58,564 bases of DNA, taken from contig JBGCFA010000077.1 in NCBI GenBank assembly GCA_045106675.1, positions 1 to 58,564 of the forward strand, given 5' to 3'. Position 1 is the stretch's first letter. The number at the start of each line of letters is the position of its first letter. The position numbers were made by a program, and so were the translations under genes. This document shows positions 17,656 to 25,948 of this stretch, piece after piece. The DNA comes from JBCAWW01 sp045106675. GTDB lineage: Bacteria > Bacteroidota > Bacteroidia > J057. Below the pieces are notes generated by a model, which worked only from the letters and a program-made list of their open reading frames with translations, was not told where the DNA came from and did not search any database.

Positions 17656-18207
17656 ATGGATCAAACAGATCAATCACATACTAACCTTCCTTTATGGAAT
17701 AGCTTATTAGCACAGCAGGATAAGCTCTTAGGGTTTATTCGTAAGCGGGTAAGCTCTTGGGAAGACGCAGAAGACGTGATGCAGGACGTGTACTACCAAC
17801 TAGCTGATAGGCTGGAAGATGATACCAACGATGCATTAGATAATGCAGGAGCCTGGCTCTTTGCAGTGGCGAGAAATAAAATATCTGATCTCTTTCGCAA
17901 AAGACGCCCCTCATTACTAAGTGAAGACCGAGAAGATTGGTTGTGGGATTTGCTGAGCGAAGAAGATGACGATCCTGAGCAGCGCTTTTATCGAAAGTGG
18001 TTATGGAAATCACTAGAAGATGCGCTTTTGGAAATTCCGTCTGAGCAGAGCGAAGTATTTGTCTGGCACGAAATGGATCGCAAAAGTTTCAAGCAGATTG
18101 CTGAAATGACCGGAGTAGGCGTAAACACGCTGATTTCTCGAAAAAGATATGCAGTGCTCCATTTGCGAGAGCGTTTGCAGGATTTGTATGAAGAGTGGAA
18201 CGACTAA
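17656..18207 (+). CDS. ECF-family RNA polymerase sigma factor
   Basis: Group 4 sigma factor of 183 residues. Region 2 is seen at about 18-90 (LLGFIRKRVSSWEDAEDVMQ with the DAED -10 recognition helix, then WLFAVARNKISDLFRKRR), and region 4 at about 118-175 (IPSEQSEVFVWHEMDRKSFK then GVGVNTLISRKRYAVLHLR helix-turn-helix). No FecI-type FecR partner follows; instead a small membrane protein starts 9 bases downstream, which may be its regulator by position. A hairpin lies directly before the start codon. Confidence 0.92.
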   Translation: MDQTDQSHTNLPLWNSLLAQQDKLLGFIRKRVSSWEDAEDVMQDVYYQLADRLEDDTNDALDNAGAWLFAVARNKISDLFRKRRPSLLSEDREDWLWDLLSEEDDDPEQRFYRKWLWKSLEDALLEIPSEQSEVFVWHEMDRKSFKQIAEMTGVGVNTLISRKRYAVLHLRERLQDLYEEWND

Positions 18208-18216
18208 TAATCAACA

Positions 18217-18606
18217 ATGAAAAATAAACATATAAAAATGAAGTATAAGCGTTGTGGGCAAGGCCCCCGCGGATTTAGCCTAGGAGGATTTTTGATCAAA
18301 GGCTTATTGGTAATGTTGCTTTGGAATGCCATCGTACCCGCATTGTTTGCAGGACCTGCCATCGGATTTTTGCAGAGTGTCGGTTTGATGATATTGGGAC
18401 GCCTATTGACTGGCGGCATGAGAAAAGGCTTTGCTAGAGGAGGAGGCCATGATAAAATGCGACAACATTGGAAGAATAAAATGCGCGAAAAATGGTCTGA
18501 AATGAGCCAAGAAGATAAAACTAGCTTTCGCGATAGTTTTCGCAAAGGGCCAGTAGAGGTAAATGTCTTCGATGTGGATGTCGAAGAGGAGGAAGAAGAT
18601 AAGTAG
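18217..18606 (+). CDS. Small membrane protein cotranscribed with the ECF sigma factor
   Basis: 129 residues, not recognised. A basic N-terminus (KYKRCGQGPRGF) precedes a Gly/Leu-rich hydrophobic region (about 25-65) that can form one or two membrane helices. A highly charged helical segment follows (HDKMRQHWKNKMREKWSEMS) and an acidic tail ends EEEEEDK. The helical segment looks loosely like Spy/CpxP-type or heavy-metal-resistance helices, but this is weak. A 9-base gap to the sigma gene makes an anti-sigma or sigma-controlled accessory role the main hypothesis. A second ATG at 18238 is a possible start. It converges with the lipoprotein gene at 18622, leaving only 15 bases between. Confidence 0.65.
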   Translation: MKNKHIKMKYKRCGQGPRGFSLGGFLIKGLLVMLLWNAIVPALFAGPAIGFLQSVGLMILGRLLTGGMRKGFARGGGHDKMRQHWKNKMREKWSEMSQEDKTSFRDSFRKGPVEVNVFDVDVEEEEEDK

Positions 18607-18621
18607 TGTGTATGATGTCGT

Positions 18622-19968
18622 CTACGGAAAGCTCATTCCCGCATAATCTTTAAGATTATTGGGGGGGAGCGTTCCGGGGAAGGCGGCAAAAGCATTCATT
18701 GAACGAATAAACTGATTAGCGATCAAAGCGTTCCCCCGAGGGGTAAGATATAATCCATCCAAATTGAAGACGCCTCCTGTAAGATGGTCGGCCGAAACAA
18801 AAACACCAGTCTCAAATTTGCCTTCAAATACTTGGTCGAAAGTGCGATCTAAGCGTACAATGCCAAGCACATTTTTGCCTTCCTCAAGATTGATGCGATC
18901 TACCAGATCAATTAAGAAGGTATTATAAGAATCGATATAGCTCTGTATCTTTTCTACTTCTCCTGCATCTAACACTAAGGAATGATTGACGGGAATATCT
19001 TCATATACGCCATAAATTTGCGGTATATCTCCTTTTCCAATCTGAGTATGGGCGTGGAGTAAAATACGGTCATAAGCACTGGCTTCACGTACTACTTTAT
19101 TGCTGTCTTCCCATGTTTCTATATAAACGGTTTTGGGTATTGCTCCGCAATTGACAAAATCTACATAAGTCTTGGGTACTGTCCTGAATAAAGGAAACTG
19201 AGTGACATCTGGAATTGTCCCTATCATCCCCATCTTACCATCGTCAACGAGCGCTTGTACAAAGCTTTGGTATTCCTCTGCAAACCGCAAGGGATTGGTC
19301 ATACTCTCCAAACTTTGCTCTCCACCAGCTAATGCATAGTTGAGGACTTCATTGATACCTACCCACATCAAGAAAAAGTCTGCCTCTGTCTTTACCGCTA
19401 GTTCTTGATAAGTAAAGTTATTGTTGGGAAAAACCCGGGCAACAAATGGGTTTTGGTTGAAGCTAGTGAGATCATTTAACTCACTAGAGCTTAAATAGGG
19501 GAACGAAAGATTATGAAAACTTTCATCCGCAGCAACCTGCCATGATGAGCTAGCTTCTATTTTTTCTGCTAAGGCGTAGGAGGGAAGGTCGTCGCAGTTA
19601 GAAGTAGCAATAGAAGTTGCTTCTAAGTGCCCAGAGCCGGCTTCCAAGGCAAGGGGTTGTTGAAATGAGATGGTCTTATAACCAAGTGTATCACGTAACT
19701 CATTGTATCGAGCTACTATTAAGCGAGGAATAGAGTTGATTTGGGCATTATGGAAGAGACCACTCTGCGCCTCCATATTGTCGCTATTGCGTTCCGAATT
19801 GGTAAAACCCGCCATATAGCCGTCTCCAAAGGCAACAATTTCTTCAATTACCAAATCTTCTTGTGGTAAGATTGGTCGATCAATAGTAAATCTGCATCCA
19901 GCTAAACTCAGCGTAATGCTTCCGATCAATAATAATACAAGTTTAAAAAAAGGTAAACGTAATCCCAT
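18622..19968 (-). CDS. SGNH-fold lipoprotein lacking catalytic Ser and His
   Basis: Lipoprotein of 448 residues. The ATG at 19968 is preferred to the GTG at 19983 because it begins a lipoprotein signal with lipobox LAGC (Cys25). The fold is that of Bacteroidota SGNH/GDSL lipoproteins paired with FadL: block I reads VAFGDGYMAGFTN, block III FLMWVGINEVLNYAL, and the C-terminal block DGLYLTPRGNALIANQF. In active relatives block I has Ser where this protein has Gly50, and the C-terminal block has His where this has Tyr407. The Asn of block III is kept. An active esterase is therefore unlikely; a ligand-binding role is inferred. It is transcribed after the FadL gene (110-base gap). Confidence 0.8.
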   Translation of the reverse strand: MGLRLPFFKLVLLLIGSITLSLAGCRFTIDRPILPQEDLVIEEIVAFGDGYMAGFTNSERNSDNMEAQSGLFHNAQINSIPRLIVARYNELRDTLGYKTISFQQPLALEAGSGHLEATSIATSNCDDLPSYALAEKIEASSSWQVAADESFHNLSFPYLSSSELNDLTSFNQNPFVARVFPNNNFTYQELAVKTEADFFLMWVGINEVLNYALAGGEQSLESMTNPLRFAEEYQSFVQALVDDGKMGMIGTIPDVTQFPLFRTVPKTYVDFVNCGAIPKTVYIETWEDSNKVVREASAYDRILLHAHTQIGKGDIPQIYGVYEDIPVNHSLVLDAGEVEKIQSYIDSYNTFLIDLVDRINLEEGKNVLGIVRLDRTFDQVFEGKFETGVFVSADHLTGGVFNLDGLYLTPRGNALIANQFIRSMNAFAAFPGTLPPNNLKDYAGMSFP

Positions 19969-20078
19969 ACAAGTTATCTTCACTCTTTATAATCGAAAAG
20001 GATGAATCATTAGGTTGCCGAGGGGAGGAAATATTTATAAATATCTCGAATAATCAGCAGATATCCCCTTACAATATT

Positions 20079-21320
20079 TCAAAATTGATAACGTAAGCCA
20101 GCTCCTAAATGAAATCCATAACTAAGATAGGTACCCCCAAAGGCGGCTGGACGAAAAAAGGAACTCCTTTCCCCGGCATACTCATATAAATATGCTAGGT
20201 CCAATTGTAAACCTTTGATAAGCCTCAAGCCTAAACCAGCACTCAGTCCTATCCGGTTTGCATCCGGTAATTCAGGCGATAGCAGCCCTTCAGGGACAGG
20301 TGTTAGTTCGTAATACCCGCCAATGCGTACCTGTAACACCTCGTTTAATTCAAATTCTGCGCCGAGTCTGTAACTCCATGTGTTTTTAAAACCTTGAACG
20401 ATGGCAGTATCTTGAACTTGTTGCGATTCCTCGCTAAAATCTAACCTTAGAGAATCCCAAGTAGACCAATTTTGATAATTGATTTCTGCAACCACCATGA
20501 CTCTTTCGTTCGCTTTATAGGACAATCCGGCATTGATCGTATACGGTAAATGGATTTGAGTCTGAAAATTACCATTGGGATAAAGGCGTTGGAGAGAAAG
20601 GGGGACCGTATATCGGGCTTCTCCACTGTCAATCTTCATGGTCATTTCGGACTTATAAGATATTCCCAATTGCAATTGGTCGTTTGGCCTGATGGCGATG
20701 CCGGCGTTGATGCCATAGAGATTGCCACTACCACTGTATTGTAGATTGGCGTCGCTCTCATTTGGGCCATTTTCGGGTAAAGCTTTGCGAACGAGCATAC
20801 TACCAAACCCTAAGGATACGCCAAGGCCAACACTTACTTTAGAATTGATCTTCCAGCTGATCGTGGGTTGCAGGGTGAAAAAAGTAAGCGAAAACTCTTG
20901 AGAGAGTTGGTTGCCTGCCCAATCATCAGGCCAGCGGGTATTGGTCAAATATGGCGTGTTTAAGGCTAGCCCCCAACGAAGGTCTTTCCATATTCCCTCT
21001 TTACCCATTCGAAACAAGGCATAAAAAAAGCTAGGAGTCAAGGACTGCTGCGTCATGTTGGCTTGGTACAAGCTTGGAAACTGCTGTAAAAATTCAGTAT
21101 GAGGAAAAACGATGGTAGAACCAATCAAGAGTTGATTACGGTCAATAAATGCCGCTGCTCCCGGATTGAAATACAATGCGCTTGCATCTACGGAAAGCCC
21201 CGTTCCAGCATGGGCCATACCTAAATTACGAATTCCATGAAGATTGAGGTGGGGTCCCCCAGCTAGTAGGGAAGAGGATAAAATAAGGAAAACATAGCTT
21301 AAGCAGAGAAGGTGTTTCAT
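20079..21320 (-). CDS. FadL/OmpP1-family outer-membrane transport protein
   Basis: Predicted beta-barrel for uptake of hydrophobic compounds such as fatty acids. Start chosen at 21320 because a signal peptide begins there (MKHLLCLSYVFLILSSSLLA); an in-frame upstream ATG at 21395 would add 25 residues with no signal character. Family marks are the N-terminal GIRNLGMAHAGTGLSVDASA and ALYFNPGAAAF, repeated strand pairs with SVGLGVSLGFGSM and DQLQLGISYKSEMTM, and the terminal LGAGLRYQF ending in Phe. At 413 residues it is typical. It pairs with the degenerate SGNH lipoprotein downstream, a common FadL partnership in this phylum. Confidence 0.9.
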   Translation of the reverse strand: MKHLLCLSYVFLILSSSLLAGGPHLNLHGIRNLGMAHAGTGLSVDASALYFNPGAAAFIDRNQLLIGSTIVFPHTEFLQQFPSLYQANMTQQSLTPSFFYALFRMGKEGIWKDLRWGLALNTPYLTNTRWPDDWAGNQLSQEFSLTFFTLQPTISWKINSKVSVGLGVSLGFGSMLVRKALPENGPNESDANLQYSGSGNLYGINAGIAIRPNDQLQLGISYKSEMTMKIDSGEARYTVPLSLQRLYPNGNFQTQIHLPYTINAGLSYKANERVMVVAEINYQNWSTWDSLRLDFSEESQQVQDTAIVQGFKNTWSYRLGAEFELNEVLQVRIGGYYELTPVPEGLLSPELPDANRIGLSAGLGLRLIKGLQLDLAYLYEYAGERSSFFRPAAFGGTYLSYGFHLGAGLRYQF

Positions 21321-21429
21321 AGTATTGTCAATTTCTCCCTTAGAGAGCAAAAAACCAATCCCCTTTAATATCCCTATGATCCTTCGCATTATCAACGACT
21401 AATAAAGATGTGAGCAGATCATTTACTAA

Positions 21430-21442
21430 TTTGCGACGCAAA
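21430..21442. promoter_or_regulatory. TTTGCG-A-CGCAAA palindrome between divergent genes
   Basis: A 13-base perfect dyad lies in the 178-base space between the FadL and GT2 starts, 57 bases before the GT2 start. The size and position suit a regulator binding site shared by both promoters. No regulator is identified. Confidence 0.3.
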
Positions 21443-21498
21443 ACCGAAGATAATCGGCACTTTTAATCACCAATTCAATCCTTGAGTAATTCTTCACT

Positions 21499-22287
21499 AT
21501 GGTAAGGGGGAAAAAAGTAGTAGTGGTCATGCCCGCCTATAATGCGGCCCAGACCTTGAAAACAACTTATGACGAAATACCATTTGATTTGGTAGATGAA
21601 GTTGTCTTAGTCGATGACCAAAGTCGCGACAATACCTTCGAAGTAGCGCAAGAATTAGGGATCTCCGCAGTAATTCGGCATCCCCAAAATCGAGGCTATG
21701 GCGGCAATCAAAAAACTTGTTACCAAACTGCTTTGGAGCTTGGTGCTGATATCGTAGTAATGCTTCATCCCGATTATCAATATACGCCAAGACTAATTGA
21801 AGCGATGGTGTTTCCGATTGCTCATGGATTATTTCCGGTAATGTTGGGCTCACGCATCTTAGGGCGGGGAGCCTTACAAGGAGGGATGCCACGATATAAA
21901 TATGTCGCCAATCGCTTTTTGACCTTCTTTCAAAACGTTTGGATGGGACAAAAGCTTGCGGAATATCATACCGGATACCGAGCGTTCTCGAGAGAGATAC
22001 TAGAAAAGCTACCTCTGGAAGAAAATGATGATGATTTTGTCTTTGACAACGAGATGTTGGGTCAAATTGCCTATGCTGGATATATTATTGGTGAAGTAAC
22101 CTGTCCGACCAAATATTTTCCCGAGGCTTCGTCCATCAATTTTAAACGCAGTGTAAAATATGGTTTGGGCGTTTTGAGGGTTTCAATGACTTATCGCTTC
22201 AATAAATGGGGTATTTTAAAATCTCGCATATTTGACTTTGAACAAGGGCGAAAATTATCCGTAAATTCTGCTGTCAAAAACTCCTAA
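21499..22287 (+). CDS. Family 2 glycosyltransferase (polyprenyl-phosphate sugar synthase-like)
   Basis: GT-A fold transferase of 262 residues. The nucleotide-binding start is VVVMPAYNAAQTLKTTYDEI, followed by EVVLVDDQSRDNTFEVA and the metal-site region ADIVVMLHPDYQYTP. It resembles the DPM1-like branch that moves a sugar from a nucleotide to polyprenyl phosphate, but it lacks the C-terminal membrane helices of some members. It is first in a run with DUF3352, the RR-flavoprotein and the zinc finger (gaps 15, 27 and 4 bases). Confidence 0.88.
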   Translation: MVRGKKVVVVMPAYNAAQTLKTTYDEIPFDLVDEVVLVDDQSRDNTFEVAQELGISAVIRHPQNRGYGGNQKTCYQTALELGADIVVMLHPDYQYTPRLIEAMVFPIAHGLFPVMLGSRILGRGALQGGMPRYKYVANRFLTFFQNVWMGQKLAEYHTGYRAFSREILEKLPLEENDDDFVFDNEMLGQIAYAGYIIGEVTCPTKYFPEASSINFKRSVKYGLGVLRVSMTYRFNKWGILKSRIFDFEQGRKLSVNSAVKNS

Positions 22288-22302
22288 ACTGCTGTTGAAC
22301 CG

Positions 22303-23970
22303 ATGAAGACTGTTCTCAAAGTGTTGCTTTTTCTTATCCTCTTGGGTGCGGCCGCTATCGGTGGCTATATTTTTATTGACACAGGAGATGAAGTACACAA
22401 TCCTCTCGACCTTGTACCGAAGGACGTGATCTATGCGATCGAATCAGATCGTCCCATCAAAGATTGGCAAGACCTCAGTAGTAGCGAAGTATGGCGTTAC
22501 CTAAAAGGGAACGAATCTTTTCTCGAAATCACTGAAATGGCCGACTATCTTGATAGTTTGCTGACAGCCAATCAAAAGCTGGTTGATGCCGTTCGCTTAG
22601 GCGATATGGTAATCTCTGCCCATATGACGAGTCGTGACAATTATGATTTTTTGATTATCGTCGATCTCAAAGGCAAAGGCCGTAAACTGGCCAAACTAAA
22701 GCCCGTGGTGGAAGAAACTTTTTCTCAGCTAGGCTATGAGGTAAGCGCAGATGAATACTTCAATATTAACGTTTATAAGCTCTACGATCCGGTTGCGAAG
22801 GATAATTTAACTCTCTCGATAGTAGACAATGTCTTGGTGGCTTCCTATACCGAAAAGTTGGTGCGGGACGCAATTATTCAATCCGAACAGCCTTCACTGC
22901 TCGTAAATCCTGCCTTCAAACAAGTGCGGGACCGCGCTGATCGGGATGAATTGTATACCCTCTATCTCAATTATGATCAACTTGATGAGTATATGGGTGT
23001 TTATACCAACGAAGCTCCAGAGATGTTGGGTGATCTCAATAGGATTGTCCGCTATTCGGCCTTTGATCTGATGATGGACGATGACGAAATTAGGCTCGAT
23101 GGATCACTCAAGCAAACGGATAGTATTGCCTCTTATCTGACCATTTATAAAGACGTCGGTATGGGGAACTCTCATGTTGAGAACGTCTTGCCGGGGCATA
23201 CTGCTATGTACACTTCGGTTGGCTTTAATAATTTTACAGAACTCTATCAGCGTTTTGAGAATCAATACAAAGAAACCGATCCAGAAGGCTATAAAACGAT
23301 ATTGACCACACGGACTCAGTTAGAAAAAAGGCTCGATATCGAGTTTGAACGAGACTTCTTTCAATGGATGACCGATGAAGTAGTGACGGCTGTCGTTCCC
23401 TTAGGGGAAAATTCTAATGAATATGCCTACTACGCACTGCTCCATTTTGATGACCTTGAACTTACCGAGGAACGATTGGATTATGTAACGAAAAAAATCG
23501 GCAAGACCCTCGTCAAATTCAAAGAGTACGACTACCAAGGATTTGACATTAAATACCTAAAGTTAAAAGGCTTTTTTAGTCTCTTCTTCAAAAAAATGTT
23601 TGCTGATATTGATAAACCCTATTTCACCTATTTAGATGATTATGTGGTGTTTAGCAATGATACGACGGCATTACATTATTTGATTGACGAATATCTCCAA
23701 CAAAATATCCTGCGCAATAGAGAGGGTTATGATGATTTTATGGACCAGTTCAATAGTCGATATAGCATCTTTACCTATATGCAGATGGAGCCGCTTTATC
23801 CTTATATCCGCGAGAGTTTGGACAGTGAGACAAGGCGTGATTTAGCCAGTAATAAGCAGTACTTATTTAGTTTTCCTCAGGTTGGGCTACAGGTCAGACC
23901 AGATGGAGAGATGTACGAGGTACTGATGGAGGCTGAGTTTAGCCGTTTCACGGAACGTCCAATTCCCTAA
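22303..23970 (+). CDS. DUF3352-like membrane-anchored protein
   Basis: 555 residues with one N-terminal membrane anchor (VLKVLLFLILLGAAAIGGYI) and a long periplasmic part. The repeated pattern of a short beta/alpha module (VPKDVIYAIESDRPIKDW near the start; LPGHTAMYTSVGFNNFTELY in the middle; YFTYLDDYVVFSNDTTALHY near the end) is that of DUF3352 proteins, whose function is not established. No catalytic motif is visible. It is 15 bases after the GT2 gene and 27 before the RR-flavoprotein, so it is probably expressed with both. Confidence 0.72.
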   Translation: MKTVLKVLLFLILLGAAAIGGYIFIDTGDEVHNPLDLVPKDVIYAIESDRPIKDWQDLSSSEVWRYLKGNESFLEITEMADYLDSLLTANQKLVDAVRLGDMVISAHMTSRDNYDFLIIVDLKGKGRKLAKLKPVVEETFSQLGYEVSADEYFNINVYKLYDPVAKDNLTLSIVDNVLVASYTEKLVRDAIIQSEQPSLLVNPAFKQVRDRADRDELYTLYLNYDQLDEYMGVYTNEAPEMLGDLNRIVRYSAFDLMMDDDEIRLDGSLKQTDSIASYLTIYKDVGMGNSHVENVLPGHTAMYTSVGFNNFTELYQRFENQYKETDPEGYKTILTTRTQLEKRLDIEFERDFFQWMTDEVVTAVVPLGENSNEYAYYALLHFDDLELTEERLDYVTKKIGKTLVKFKEYDYQGFDIKYLKLKGFFSLFFKKMFADIDKPYFTYLDDYVVFSNDTTALHYLIDEYLQQNILRNREGYDDFMDQFNSRYSIFTYMQMEPLYPYIRESLDSETRRDLASNKQYLFSFPQVGLQVRPDGEMYEVLMEAEFSRFTERPIP

Positions 23971-23997
23971 GTAGAAGCCTAAATATTAGTATAGACC

Positions 23998-25665
23998 ATG
24001 GCCGAAAAACTCCCTATTATCTTTTTGGTAGATGATGATGAACAAGTATTAGCATCCATCCGCCGCGATATCCGTAAGCAATACCGCAAGTCTTATCGCG
24101 TACTCGCTACTAGCTCTGCCAATGAGGCTTTAGAAACCCTACACGAGCTTAAAAAGCGAAGTGAAGCGATCGCAATATTTTTGTCCGATCAGCGGATGCC
24201 GGAAATGTTGGGAGTTGACTTTTTGGAAAAGGCCAAAGCGATTTTTCCCAATGCAAAAAGAGCGCTCCTCACCGCTTATAGCGATACCGATGCGGCTATT
24301 CGTGCGATCAATGATGTACAGTTAGACTATTATTTGACTAAGCCTTGGGATCCCCCTGGGGAACGCTTATATCCAGTCCTTGATGATTTGTTGGGGGATT
24401 GGATTGGCAACTTTAAACCGGAGTATGATGGCTTACAAGTGCTTGGTTATCAGTGGTCGCCGCGTTCTCACGAAGTGAAAGACTATCTAAGCGGCAATCT
24501 ATTTCCTTATCAATGGATAGATGTAGAAACTTCTGAGAAAGCGCAAGAATTGATGCTTTTGCATCAACTAAGTCCCAAAGATTTGCCTGCGCTTTTTCAT
24601 AAAGATGGAGAAGTACAACGCAATCCGAATATCAGGACCATCGCTACCAAATTGGGACGTCAGGCCGAGGCTACCGAAAAGCTTTATGATGTCGTAATCA
24701 TTGGTGCTGGGCCTTCGGGTTTAGCCGCAGCGGTATATGGTGCTTCTGAAGGTTTGAAGACTTTACTGATTGAGAGGCGTGCACCAGGTGGACAGGCGGG
24801 GACCAGTTCTCGAATAGAGAATTATTTAGGCTTCCCCTCAGGTTTGAGCGGATCAGATTTGGCTCGCAGAGCGATCACTCAAGCGACTCGTTTTGGTGCA
24901 GAATTTTTGTCCCCGACTGAAGTCGTTGATATCAAGGTTAAGGATCAATATAAAATACTGACTCTTGCTGATGGTACAAATATCAATGCCAAGGCTGTCG
25001 TGATCACTACAGGAGTTGATTACCGCCGTTTGGAGGCCAAAGGCATGGAAGAGTTTTCGGGAGCAGGCGTCTATTATGGAGCTGCTACTACAGAAGCTAC
25101 GGCTTGTATTGATAAAGATGTTTATATCGTTGGGGGAGGAAATTCTGCTGGTCAAGGAGCAATGTACCTCTCCAAATTTGCTTGTAAAGTCTTTATCATA
25201 ATCCGTAAAGATGATTTGAGCGCGACTATGTCGCAATATTTGATCGATCAGATCGCGGCTACCGACAATATCGAATTATTGCCTCAGACGGTGGTTGCGG
25301 AGGCAAAGGGTGAAAACAGTCTCAACAGTCTGACACTAGAAAATTACCATACCAAAGAACAACGTGAAGCAGAGGCCGGAGCCTTGTTTATCTTTATTGG
25401 GGCTCGTCCTTATACTGATTGGTTAGGTACAAGCGTCATCAAAAACGATCGTGGCTACATTATTACTGGCCGTGAACTCTACCAATATCCGGCATTCAAA
25501 GAGGCGTGGAAAATAGATCGTGAACCCTATCTACTCGAAACCTGTAATCCTGGAGTTTTTGCTGCCGGAGATGTTAGAGCAGGCGCGATGAATCGTGTGG
25601 CTTCAGCCGTCGGAGAAGGTGCGATGGCTATCAGTTTTGTGCATAAATATCTAGAAGAGATATAA
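23998..25665 (+). CDS. Response regulator - glutaredoxin-like - thioredoxin-reductase-like fusion flavoprotein
   Basis: 555 residues in three parts. A receiver domain (1-125) has the acidic pocket DDDE at 12-15, phospho-acceptor D64 in LSDQRMP, and K115 in TKPWDPP. A glutaredoxin-fold segment (about 145-225) has WSPRSHEV where the CxxC would be. A pyridine-nucleotide oxidoreductase module (230-555) has FAD motif IIGAGPSGLAAA (235-246), NADPH motif VGGGNSAGQ (378-386) and the terminal FAD-binding FAAGDVRAG (521-529). The CxxC of true thioredoxin reductase is missing: the region reads YYGAATTEATAC, leaving one cysteine, C370. Normal TrxR dithiol chemistry is therefore excluded; phosphorylation-controlled NAD(P)H/FAD redox sensing or an unknown electron transfer is inferred. 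The zinc-finger gene follows by 4 bases. Confidence 0.92.
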   Translation: MAEKLPIIFLVDDDEQVLASIRRDIRKQYRKSYRVLATSSANEALETLHELKKRSEAIAIFLSDQRMPEMLGVDFLEKAKAIFPNAKRALLTAYSDTDAAIRAINDVQLDYYLTKPWDPPGERLYPVLDDLLGDWIGNFKPEYDGLQVLGYQWSPRSHEVKDYLSGNLFPYQWIDVETSEKAQELMLLHQLSPKDLPALFHKDGEVQRNPNIRTIATKLGRQAEATEKLYDVVIIGAGPSGLAAAVYGASEGLKTLLIERRAPGGQAGTSSRIENYLGFPSGLSGSDLARRAITQATRFGAEFLSPTEVVDIKVKDQYKILTLADGTNINAKAVVITTGVDYRRLEAKGMEEFSGAGVYYGAATTEATACIDKDVYIVGGGNSAGQGAMYLSKFACKVFIIIRKDDLSATMSQYLIDQIAATDNIELLPQTVVAEAKGENSLNSLTLENYHTKEQREAEAGALFIFIGARPYTDWLGTSVIKNDRGYIITGRELYQYPAFKEAWKIDREPYLLETCNPGVFAAGDVRAGAMNRVASAVGEGAMAISFVHKYLEEI

Positions 25666-25669
25666 TACC

Positions 25670-25948
25670 ATGGCCTTTACCGTAAAAAGTTGTTCTCACC
25701 TCAAAGCAGTAGATTTTGAAGCCTCATTGCCCACAGATTACGAATGTGCCGAATGTATAAAAACAGGAGCCGAATGGGTGCATTTGCGCAAATGTACGGA
25801 TTGTGGAGTAGTGCTTTGCTGTGATAGCTCTACAAATAAACATGCTCGAAAGCATTTTCATGCTTCCGAGCATCCGGTTATTATCTCAGCCGAACCCAAT
25901 GAGCGCTGGGCTTGGTGTTATGTCGATGAGTTGTATCTGAAGTATTAA
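25670..25948 (+). CDS. UBP-type zinc finger protein
   Basis: 92 residues, essentially one ZnF-UBP domain. Metal ligands visible are C8-x-H10, C26-x2-C29, C42-x2-C45, C50/C51, H58, H62, H64 and H68, with the family aromatic WAWCY at 80-84. In eukaryotes this fold binds the free C-terminal Gly-Gly of ubiquitin; bacteria such as this have no ubiquitin, so the ligand is unknown. The 4-base gap to the RR-flavoprotein indicates translational coupling, and as I recall the same pairing recurs in other phyla. The stop codon overlaps the opposing egtD stop by 3 bases. Confidence 0.88.
   Translation: MAFTVKSCSHLKAVDFEASLPTDYECAECIKTGAEWVHLRKCTDCGVVLCCDSSTNKHARKHFHASEHPVIISAEPNERWAWCYVDELYLKY

Noticed and set aside
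23998..25665. Annotation as a true thioredoxin reductase (TrxB)
   Set aside because: The redox-active CxxC is absent and the fused N-terminal domains do not belong to TrxB.
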